From the NCBI GenBank assembly GCA_043747745.1, contig JAYTOP010000089.1:1-15558 (forward strand): DNA of 15,558 nucleotides, read 5' to 3'. Numbering within the stretch: the stretch's first letter is position 1; each line of letters starts with the position of its first letter. Positions 1 to 6,193 of the stretch are shown piece by piece. The position numbers and the translations under genes were made by a program. Under the pieces are notes generated by a model. That model was given only the letters and a program-made list of their open reading frames with translations. It searched no databases and was not told the origin of the DNA. This DNA comes from SZAS-103 sp043747745. GTDB lineage: Bacteria > Pseudomonadota > Gammaproteobacteria > Xanthomonadales > Xanthomonadaceae.

Positions 1-15
1 TTTATTTATCAATGA

Positions 16-36
16 GTTACGATGCGATATCGTAAC
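16..36. repeat. 8-bp inverted repeat with 5-nt spacer
   Basis: The arms GTTACGAT (16-23) and ATCGTAAC (29-36) are exact reverse complements separated by GCGAT. They lie in the AT-richer stub at the left edge, before the truncated methyltransferase remnant. This could be an operator, a small hairpin, or part of a mobile-element end. The sequence does not decide between these. Confidence 0.5.
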
Positions 37-55
37 CAATCATGTGCGAAAACGC

Positions 56-81
56 AAGCCTTTTGAGGTCAAGAAAGGCTT
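56..81. repeat. 8-bp inverted repeat with 10-nt spacer
   Basis: The arms AAGCCTTT (56-63) and AAAGGCTT (74-81) are exact reverse complements. They lie 20 nt after the previous inverted repeat and just before the point (about 89-98) where methyltransferase homology begins. No T-tract follows on the plus strand, so it is a poor intrinsic terminator. It may mark the end of whatever element truncated the downstream gene. Confidence 0.5.
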
Positions 82-88
82 AAGTTGA

Positions 89-817
89 GAGCATTGCCGC
101 AGGTGGTGCCTCTGGATGGATGCTGCCGATCCGGCACAAGTGCGTTCGGTTAAGCCAGTTATGGAACGAATCGAAGCCGTTCGTGCCTTTCGCCAAGCGA
201 GTAGTGCCGCGCCGACCCGCGCTACAGCGTCCACACCAGGCCGATTCTTCTTCGTGTCGCAGCCTTCCAGCGAATACATCCTCATACCCGAAGTTTCCTC
301 GGAGCGGAGACATTACGTCCCGGTTGGCTGGATGACGCCCAACGTTGTTTCCAGCAACAAGAACTACATCGTTGCTGAGCCGAGCCTGTGGATCTTCGGC
401 CTGCTGCAGTCGGCCATGCATATGGCTTGGCTTTCTACTGTGGGTGGCCGTCTGAAAAGCGATTTTCAGTATTCGGCATCGATGGTCTACAACAACTTCC
501 CATGGCCTGATTCACCAAGTGACAAACAGCGCGCAGCGATCGAAGCCGCTGCACAAGCCGTTCTAAACGAGCGCACCGCGTTCCCCGACAGCACCCTCGC
601 CGACCTCTACGACCCCATCACCATGCCGCCGCTGCTGGTGAAAGCGCATCAAACACTCGACCGCGCCGTCGATGCCGCCTACGGCAAACGCAGCTTCGCT
701 TCCGACGCCGAGCGCGTGGCCTTCCTGTTCGAACGCTATCAGGCGCTCACGTCGCTGCTGCCTGCCGCGAAACGCGGGCGCTCCGCGAAGAAGCCTGTGC
801 CGCGAGCGCGTCGCTGA
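89..817 (+). pseudogene. C-terminal remnant of MmeI-like (type IIL) DNA methyltransferase/restriction enzyme
   Basis: I recognise the end of the large fused restriction-methyltransferases of the MmeI-like class I SAM-dependent methyltransferase family. From the first ATG (116) the peptide is 233 aa. It shows the target-recognition-domain signature around residues 57-71 (IPEVSSERRHY, then PVGW), the conserved MHMAW at 101-105, GRLKSDFQYS at 111-120, YNNFPWP at 125-131, and the C-terminal helical part with LADLYDP at 161-167. Homology starts upstream of the ATG, at an RRWCLW motif around 98-115, and the frame is closed by TGA at 86-88. The family is usually around 900 aa or longer, so the endonuclease, helical and SAM-binding methylase domains (including the NPPY motif) are all absent. 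The natural C terminus appears kept. A fragment translated from 116 could exist but cannot be catalytic. An upstream continuation elsewhere is not visible here. Confidence 0.85.
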
Positions 818-1093
818 CGTCGTGCTGCCGCTGCTGAAAATCACCGCGTTCGTCGTGCCGCTGGGTTCGACACCTTCGCGGGCGAATCGCGCATGGCGCA
901 TCACGGGGATGGTCGCTGCCGGCGCGTTCGCATTGCTCGGCGTGAACCTGGTCGCGCAACAGCTCGTGCCAGGATTGCCGGCGATCTGAGAGCGTTGTCG
1001 TCGGACACAGCGCTGAACGAGTGGAAGCGAAAGAACACCGAGTCGATGAAGATCCTGGAGAAAACCACACCGCCACTTCAATAGAGCGTTTCT
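818..1093. other. 276-nt stretch without a recognisable gene
   Basis: Short open frames cross this stretch on both strands. One plus-strand frame ends at 989 with two hydrophobic runs, and another ends at 1084. Neither has a ribosome-binding site, a domain I recognise, or a start independent of the methyltransferase remnant. They may be decayed coding sequence. Nothing firm is annotated. Confidence 0.4.
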
Positions 1094-1309
1094 TCAATTC
1101 ATCTCTATGCCGAGCCAGCTGACGACCGTATCGGTCGCTTCGCCGGGGGCGGTGAAGTAGGCTCTCGTTTCGATGCCATCCGTGACTTTGATCTCCGCGC
1201 CCGAGTCGCGGAAGCTCCTGCGGTTTCCTGGGCGGATGGAGACGATGCATCGCGGATTGACATACAGCATGTCGCCTTCGAGATCGACGAGTTTCAGGAA
1301 AGGATGCAT
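1094..1309 (-). CDS. Small hypothetical protein (71 aa), FlbD-like in general pattern
   Basis: This is a short soluble protein with no signal peptide or membrane segment. It starts MHPFLKLVDLEGD and continues with LYVNPRCIVSIRP, a charged turn, IKVTDG and a C-terminal TVVSWLG. The alternation of short beta strands resembles small FlbD-type or similar all-beta proteins, but I cannot assign a family and do not claim a function. The frame is also open from an ATG at 1324. I chose 1309 because a GGAG lies six bases upstream of it, while nothing comparable precedes 1324. It points away from the cytochrome gene that starts about 200 bases to the right, so the two may share a divergent promoter region. 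It is separate in strand from the methyltransferase remnant. Confidence 0.6.
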   Translation of the reverse strand: MHPFLKLVDLEGDMLYVNPRCIVSIRPGNRRSFRDSGAEIKVTDGIETRAYFTAPGEATDTVVSWLGIEMN

Positions 1310-1512
1310 GTACGTCTCCGGCATGGGCGAAAGGGTTGCGCGATCCGAGTGGACGCTTGGGCGCTGATGCTTCGAGTCTATCGCAGCTTGATCAGAAACG
1401 ATAAAGGCTCAGGTTCATCGACCCGCGCAGATAGTTGCACCGGAGCCATGCGCCAGGATGTCCCGGTGGCAACCCTCGCCAATCAAACCCACGCCCCTGA
1501 AGGAACACGCCC

Positions 1513-2088
1513 ATGTTGAAAGGAATCGTTGTCGGAGTTGTGCTGACTCTGCTGATGGCAGTGGTGGGCGGGTACGTGTTGGTGAGTAGCGGATGGATTC
1601 CGGCCAATGCCGATGCGCAGCCCGGCAAGCTGGAAACATGGGCGGCGCGCACATCGCTGACAGCGACCTTGCAACGGCAGGCGCCGAAGGTTCCGAACCC
1701 GGTGGTCCCGACCGAGCAGAACCTGGCCGATGGCGTCGCGTTATTCGCGCAGAATTGCTCGATGTGCCACGGCTCGGCGAAAGGCGACGATGCGGCATCG
1801 CCGATTGCGAAAGGCCTGTATCAAAAGCCGCCGCAATTCGCGAGCGAGGGCGTGGAGGACGACGCAGAAGGTTTGTCGTTCTGGAAGATCAAGCACGGGA
1901 TTCGCCTGACCGGCATGCCGTCGTTCGCCAACACGCTCAACGAGCGTCAAATATGGACGATCGCGGCGTTCCTCAAACACATGGACAAACTGCCGCCCGT
2001 CGTGCGGGCGCAGTGGGAGCAGGTGCAAAACTGGCCGTTGCGCACTGTCCCGGTCAGCGATGCGCCGGTAACGAAGACGCCTGAGTGA
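1513..2088 (+). CDS. Membrane-anchored monohaem c-type cytochrome
   Basis: A 191-aa class I cytochrome c. Residues 4-24 form one hydrophobic segment, an uncleaved anchor or a signal peptide, placing the rest in the periplasm. The haem attachment site is CSMCH (Cys82, Cys85, His86), and Met135 in the LTGMPSF segment is the likely second axial ligand. The helix after it (NERQIWTIAAFLKHM, 143-157) is typical of the family. The role would be periplasmic electron transfer. The partner is not evident: no oxidase or dehydrogenase gene is adjacent and it appears monocistronic. GAAGGAA lies seven bases before the ATG and supports this start. There is only one CXXCH, so it is not a dihaem CcoP-type subunit. 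The domain call is secure; the pathway is unknown. Confidence 0.92.
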   Translation: MLKGIVVGVVLTLLMAVVGGYVLVSSGWIPANADAQPGKLETWAARTSLTATLQRQAPKVPNPVVPTEQNLADGVALFAQNCSMCHGSAKGDDAASPIAKGLYQKPPQFASEGVEDDAEGLSFWKIKHGIRLTGMPSFANTLNERQIWTIAAFLKHMDKLPPVVRAQWEQVQNWPLRTVPVSDAPVTKTPE

Positions 2089-2127
2089 CCGATCGGGTCA
2101 ACGCGTAGAACGCGGTTTCACCATGAC

Positions 2128-2152
2128 CGACGCCAGCATATCGCTGGCATCG
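2128..2152 (-). terminator. Orphan copy of the 3' hairpin, imperfect
   Basis: CGACGCCAGC and GCTGGCATCG flank a five-base loop. The stem has one mismatch relative to the perfect hairpin at 3549-3573. No T-run follows on the minus strand, so termination activity is doubtful. Confidence 0.4.
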
Positions 2153-2173
2153 GCGTTGCAGTCGTGGCTGCCC

Positions 2174-2314
2174 TTACTGCACGTTCAAGTTGACGTCGTC
2201 GATCACGAATGAAGTCTGCTTCGAGGCGTTCTCGACGCCGGTGAACTTCACCACGACGGTCTGGCCGATGTACGGCGTCATGGTCAGGTTGTGCACCGAG
2301 TAGCCGGTGTTCGC
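2174..2314 (-). pseudogene. Orphan 3'-end fragment of the secreted multidomain protein gene
   Basis: Read on the minus strand, this stretch encodes the last ~46 residues (HNLTMTPYIGQ through VIDDVNLNVQ) of the 766-aa protein whose full gene ends at 3595, followed by the same TAA stop. There is no start codon and no upstream domain, so it cannot make a protein by itself. The sequence is very close to the intact copy, which points to a recent duplication, or to recombination that placed the intervening DNA between two copies. Confidence 0.88.
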
Positions 2315-2483
2315 GTGGTGGAGACAGACCTAACGCGCGTCCGTCTAAGCTCAACCATCGATCGCGAATGCATCGCAAGCAGCGATTGGCATTGCTTCGG
2401 ATCGTCGCTCGTTGCCACCGTCGCAACATGACCAGACCGATCGTTGGCGCGAATCACGCCACAGCATCGAATTGGAGTTCCGG

Positions 2484-3458
2484 ATGCGGATGCGAAATGA
2501 CTTGGCAGTCCATGGATTGTGGGTAGCCATTGGATTGGCCCTGGCTTGTTGCAGCACCGATGCGTGCGCAACTCAGGACGCCGACAATGCCCTTGCGCAC
2601 TTGCTCGCACCTCCCGTGGTGGCCGCGCACAGGGGTGGCTATTTCGAACCCGGCAACCCGCTCCAGAAAATTCAGGCGACACTCAATGCAGGCAACGCCC
2701 AGGTTCTGGAAATCGATCTCAGGTTGACTCTGGATGGCGTGGTAATTGTCTCCCACGACGCCGAAACCTCTGGACACAGCGCATGTGTCGGTCCTGTCGA
2801 ATCCTTCACGTATGCCGCACTGGCTGCATGCCAGCGCCGCATCGGCAAGGAGCCAACGACCCGTTTCGAGGATGTTCTGGATGCCGTCAATGGACGCGCC
2901 GTCGTCAATGCCGAGTTCAAGACGCCCGAAGTGATCGCACCTGCGATCGCGATGGTCGAGGCCCGACATGCCAAGTCGTGGGTGTACTTCCAGGCGACCG
3001 GCGATCTCACCAAATACCACCTGGCGCGGCAACTGGATGCAGAGGTCGCCCTCCTGCTGAAGGTCACTTCGGATGACGGTATCCAGGAAGCAATCGCTCT
3101 ACATGACCCGCATCTGATGATCCTGGAGCTTGATCGCGACTTCGTTACACCACAACGGGTGTCCCAGATCCACGCTGCCAATATGCTCGTATCCGAAAAC
3201 AGCTTTCGCTATCAATTCACTGAAGAGCGGTTTCGCGCGAGCTGTAATCGCGTGTTCGAGCGTGGCATTGATATTGCTGTTACCAACAATGCTTCACGCT
3301 GCGCCAGGCAGCGCGGGACGTGGCAGACAAACCTGACGCGTAGTGATTCAAACCCGTTCGACCGTCAACATGTGCGAGCGGATTTCAGAGCGCACAAACA
3401 TGCCGCAGAGCTGCTCCTCGGCAGCTTTGGAGCTGCATTGATCGCGCTCGCGATCTAA
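2484..3458 (+). CDS. Secreted glycerophosphodiester phosphodiesterase-like protein
   Basis: A 324-aa protein of the GDPD/PI-PLC-X TIM-barrel family, which hydrolyses glycerophosphodiesters to sn-glycerol-3-phosphate and an alcohol. Visible motifs are AHRGG (His49, Arg50), the metal-site EID (Glu76, Asp78), SHD (His91, the second catalytic His) and NAEFK (Glu144, Lys146). The barrel end is GIDIAVTNN (261-269). The N terminus is a signal peptide with a hydrophobic core at 12-22 and a likely cleavage after ACA (residue 29), so the enzyme is periplasmic or secreted. The frame is open from 2412, but the ATG at 2484 has GGAG six bases upstream and places the signal peptide at the start. After about residue 290 the tail is unlike the family and ends in a short hydrophobic run. 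The usual ENT after the first motif is replaced by EPGNP, so substrate range is uncertain. The gene lies entirely between the two 192-bp direct repeats. Confidence 0.85.
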   Translation: MRMRNDLAVHGLWVAIGLALACCSTDACATQDADNALAHLLAPPVVAAHRGGYFEPGNPLQKIQATLNAGNAQVLEIDLRLTLDGVVIVSHDAETSGHSACVGPVESFTYAALAACQRRIGKEPTTRFEDVLDAVNGRAVVNAEFKTPEVIAPAIAMVEARHAKSWVYFQATGDLTKYHLARQLDAEVALLLKVTSDDGIQEAIALHDPHLMILELDRDFVTPQRVSQIHAANMLVSENSFRYQFTEERFRASCNRVFERGIDIAVTNNASRCARQRGTWQTNLTRSDSNPFDRQHVRADFRAHKHAAELLLGSFGAALIALAI

Positions 3459-3543
3459 GGTCACGCAGGACAATACGGAGAAGGTCGCATCCGTGCACGC
3501 GAGGATCGACATTTGCCCCGCACGACGTCAGCCATGCTCCGGA

Positions 3544-3735
3544 ATGACCGACGCCAGCGCATTGCTGGCGTCGGCGTTGCTATCGTGGCCGTCGTTACTG
3601 CACGTTCAAGTTGACGTCGTCGATCACGAATGAAGTCTGCTTCGAGGCGTTCTCGACACCGGTGAACTTCACCACGACGGTCTGGCCGATGTACGGCGTC
3701 ATGGTCAGGTTGTGCACCGAGTAGCCGGTGTTCGC
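3544..3735. repeat. Right copy of a 192-bp direct repeat
   Basis: This is the partner of 2123-2314. It is the parental context: the 3' end of the intact 766-aa secreted protein gene, its stop at 3595-3597 and the downstream hairpin. The two copies bracket 1229 bases that carry the GDPD-like gene. Confidence 0.92.
3549..3573 (-). terminator. Perfect 10-bp hairpin downstream of the secreted protein gene
   Basis: The arms CGACGCCAGC and GCTGGCGTCG pair perfectly around a 5-nt loop, 21 bases past the minus-strand stop at 3595. The base composition and position suit an RNA 3'-end hairpin. The minus-strand continuation is only weakly T-rich (GTCATTCC), so it may stabilise the mRNA rather than terminate intrinsically. 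Confidence 0.55.
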
Positions 3736-5895
3736 ATTGAGGTTCGAGTACGTGTTCAACGTGCCCAGCAAGGTGCCGGACGTGTTGTAGACGCCGACGG
3801 TGAGGGTGTCGTTGGCGGTGGTCATGGTGGTTTCGAGGGTGTCGATGTGCATGTAGAACTGCAGCATCGCCGAGGTCTTGCCCGCTGGAATCGCGACCGT
3901 CTGCGACAGGGTGTCGGTATGCGCGCTGCCGTAGCCGTTGAGCCAGTCGAACCAGGTGCCGCTGCGGGCGACTTCGCCACTGCAACTGCTGTTGCTGCAC
4001 AGCGTGCCGGTGCTCATCGTCCATGGCGAGGCGGTGCCAGTCTCGAAGCCGGGGTTGACCAGCAATTGCGCCGGGCCGCTCGGCACGGTGATGGTCAGGT
4101 TCACCGTTGCGTTGTGGCTGAGCGAGCCCGATGTGCCGTTGATGGTCGCGTTGTAGGTGCCAGCTGGAACCGAAGCCGACGCGGTGAGCGTCAGCACGCT
4201 GGTGGCGCTGCTGCCGCCGATCGGGGTGACCGGCGTCGGTGAGAACGCAGCGGTGACACCGCTCGGCAAGCCGGACGCGGCGAGGCTGGTCGCTGCGCTG
4301 AAGCCGTTGAGGCTCGCCACCGTCACGGTGCTGGTGCCGCTGGCGCCGGGGTTCATCGTCACCGTCGTGGGCGATGCGCCGACCGAGAAATCGGGCGCGG
4401 GGGCGGTGGACGAGACCGCGAAGACCAGGTCGTCCGAATCGTCGTAAGCGCCCGTGCTGCAGGGTGTTGCGGTGCCGGCCGAGCGGAAGTGCGCACGAAT
4501 CGCCTGTAGTCCGCCGGTGGGCAGCGCGAAGGTCGTCGTCAAGGTCTGCGCGCCGGTACCCGATGGGACGATCGTGTTGAGGAACGTCCAGGTGGGTGAA
4601 TTGGCGTTGGGCGCCGAATACAGGTCGAGCGCGTTGCTGCTTGCGCTGTACGCCCACACGGTGGCGGTGATGCGCGCCACCTTGCCAGCGGTGAGCGGAC
4701 CACCATCGGTCGAGGCGATCATGAGGCGATCGTTCGATTCATCGGAATGGAAGGTACCCGAGTTGCCATCGGTGCAGGTCGTGATGGTGTTGGGATGGTT
4801 GGGTTCCGTCCCGCCCGTCATCGTGCCGCGTCCGAGCAGCAGGCTTGGACCCGAATCGCAGGACGCGCCAACGCTCGCGCACCATGGTGCCTTCAGCGTG
4901 GAGTTGTAGACGGCAGTCGTGCCGCCACCACCACCGCCTGCCGCGTTCACGGTGAGGGCGACCGACGTCGTATGCGTGAGGCTGCCCGTGGAGCCAGCGA
5001 TGGAAATCGTCGCAGGGCCAGTGGCGGCGGTCGCACTGGCGGTCAAGGTCAGCGTGGTCGATCCGGTCGTGCTGGCTGGACTGAACGAAGCGGTCACGCC
5101 CGCCGGCAGGCCAGCTGCGGCGAAGGTAACGCTGCTGTTGAAGCCGTTCTGCGGAACCACGGTGACCGTGGTCGTCGTGCTTGCGCCCTGGATGACACTT
5201 GCGCTGCTTGGAGCGACCGACAAGCCGAAGTCGGGTGTGCCAGCGCCTGGATTGAACACCACATTCAGCAGCGGATGCAGTTCGATTCCGTTGGGTGCGA
5301 CGCCGGTCTGGCCGTGCTGGAAATCGAAGAATGCAACGCCCGTGAGCCGCACCGGAATGTTCACGGTCTGGAAGCTCGTCGTCGCGTTGTACTTGCTGTC
5401 GAATTGCTGGCGTGCGCTCTTGATGAGACTCGCAAAACGGCTGCCGGCCGTCACGCATGCTGGATCGGGAATCTCCGCAATCATCGTGTTGCCCGCGGCA
5501 TCCTTGATGACCAGGTGATAGTCCGAATCGTTCTCGAGCTTGTATTCGATCAATGTCGCATCGATTACGAAGTCGGTGATCTCGGTCGGCTGGACGCGTG
5601 CATTCAACGGCGGCGTCGCCGGTGCGGTGATGCCGCGCAGATAGCTGATTGTCTGCGATGTGCTGGAGGTGAGGCTGACCAGCGAGGCGTCCGGATCGGT
5701 GCCGACTTTGACCGACCAGCGCTCGACGCCACAGCTTCCGCTGGATGCGTTGGGTGTGGCGATCAGCATTTCGTGTTCGCCAGCTGGCTCTACTTGCACT
5801 GATCGTTGGAGTCCGACGGCTGATGCGCCACTCATCGTGAGGCACGCAAGAGTGACAGCGCACCACAAGGCGCGAACAAGCGAAGTCGAATGCAT
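3595..5895 (-). CDS. Large secreted multidomain protein with two Ig-like repeats and a C-terminal jelly-roll-like domain
   Basis: A 766-aa exported protein. Residues 1-26 are a signal peptide ending ASA. Residues ~28-215 form a domain seen in many secreted proteobacterial proteins (motifs GVERWSVK, EYKLENDSDYHLV, EIPDPAC and HGQTGVAPNGIELHP). Two related Ig-like or NEW3-like repeats follow at ~221-318 and ~501-604, each with a GLPxGVTAxFSP motif. A linker of six glycines and a Cys-containing beta-rich module (~327-496) lie between them. Residues ~609-766 start NPGFETG and look like a carbohydrate-binding or jelly-roll domain. I see no protease or other catalytic signature, so adhesion or matrix binding is a guess. 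The frame is open to 6060, but the ATG at 5895 begins the signal peptide and has GGAA five bases upstream. The last 46 codons are duplicated at 2174-2314. Confidence 0.85.
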   Translation of the reverse strand: MHSTSLVRALWCAVTLACLTMSGASAVGLQRSVQVEPAGEHEMLIATPNASSGSCGVERWSVKVGTDPDASLVSLTSSTSQTISYLRGITAPATPPLNARVQPTEITDFVIDATLIEYKLENDSDYHLVIKDAAGNTMIAEIPDPACVTAGSRFASLIKSARQQFDSKYNATTSFQTVNIPVRLTGVAFFDFQHGQTGVAPNGIELHPLLNVVFNPGAGTPDFGLSVAPSSASVIQGASTTTTVTVVPQNGFNSSVTFAAAGLPAGVTASFSPASTTGSTTLTLTASATAATGPATISIAGSTGSLTHTTSVALTVNAAGGGGGGTTAVYNSTLKAPWCASVGASCDSGPSLLLGRGTMTGGTEPNHPNTITTCTDGNSGTFHSDESNDRLMIASTDGGPLTAGKVARITATVWAYSASSNALDLYSAPNANSPTWTFLNTIVPSGTGAQTLTTTFALPTGGLQAIRAHFRSAGTATPCSTGAYDDSDDLVFAVSSTAPAPDFSVGASPTTVTMNPGASGTSTVTVASLNGFSAATSLAASGLPSGVTAAFSPTPVTPIGGSSATSVLTLTASASVPAGTYNATINGTSGSLSHNATVNLTITVPSGPAQLLVNPGFETGTASPWTMSTGTLCSNSSCSGEVARSGTWFDWLNGYGSAHTDTLSQTVAIPAGKTSAMLQFYMHIDTLETTMTTANDTLTVGVYNTSGTLLGTLNTYSNLNANTGYSVHNLTMTPYIGQTVVVKFTGVENASKQTSFVIDDVNLNVQ

Positions 5896-5969
5896 TTTTA
5901 TTCCAGGAGAAACAACAATTTCAGTACGGCCGCGTATTGGTGATGCGCGCGGATGTTTATGGCGAGGGC

Positions 5970-5997
5970 ACCATACAGTACGAAAATGTTTTGTCAT
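5970..5997 (-). promoter_or_regulatory. Candidate sigma-70 promoter for the secreted multidomain protein
   Basis: Read on the minus strand, ATGACA (-35) and TATGGT (-10) are 16 bases apart, about 75 bases upstream of the chosen start codon. Each box is an imperfect match, so this is a suggestion only. Confidence 0.35.
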
Positions 5998-6006
5998 GCT
6001 GCATCG

Positions 6007-6028
6007 CGTTAAACAGATTTTTTTAACG
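6007..6028. promoter_or_regulatory. 7-bp inverted repeat upstream of candidate promoter
   Basis: The arms CGTTAAA (6007-6013) and TTTAACG (6022-6028) are perfect reverse complements around 8 bases. The site lies just upstream of the candidate -35 of the minus-strand secreted-protein gene, a position suitable for a transcription factor. The regulator is unknown. Confidence 0.35.
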
Positions 6029-6082
6029 AGAGAAACGTGCTCATGCGTCATCCGAAGCACCGGACATCACAGCCTCGACAGG

Positions 6083-6110
6083 TAAAAAAAACCCGCCTTG
6101 CGGCGGGTTT
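6083..6110 (-). terminator. Intrinsic terminator of the WXXGXW-repeat protein gene
   Basis: CCCGCC (6092-6097) pairs with GGCGGG (6102-6107) around TTGC. Flanking AAA/TTT extends the stem. An A-run at 6084-6091 gives an eight-base U-tract on the minus-strand transcript. This is a canonical Rho-independent terminator 84 bases after the stop at 6194. It also insulates the gene from the neighbouring secreted-protein promoter. Confidence 0.88.
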
Positions 6111-6193
6111 CATTGCGGTGCTATCGGTGAGCCGTCAGATGCGATTGTTGCGGTCGCATCATCGATGCAAGGGTTGTTTGCCGTTGCGAACCG

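Larger units (their letters stand above)
2123..2314. repeat. Left copy of a 192-bp direct repeat
   Basis: This is nearly identical, without gaps, to 3544-3735 (offset 1421). Differences are concentrated in the first ~50 bases around the hairpin; the coding part differs at only one or two positions. It contains the hairpin and stop codon of the 766-aa secreted protein gene plus its last ~46 codons. Similarity stops abruptly after TTCGC at 2314. Confidence 0.92.
2089..2483. other. Non-genic interval holding the left copy of a 192-bp direct repeat
   Basis: There is no intact gene between the cytochrome stop and the phosphodiesterase start. Positions 2123-2314 are the left direct repeat, described separately. 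Positions 2315-2483 show no coding signal or strong hairpin. Open frames there on the minus strand are shadows of the repeat. Confidence 0.6.

Noticed and set aside
672..989. Small membrane protein of 105 aa with a hydrophobic C terminus
   Set aside because: Its start lies inside the methyltransferase remnant in another frame, it has no ribosome-binding site, and half of it is antisense-like Arg/Ser-rich sequence.
4747..5802. 351-aa plus-strand open frame over the secreted multidomain gene
   Set aside because: Antisense to clear domain repeats; the composition is typical of a shadow.
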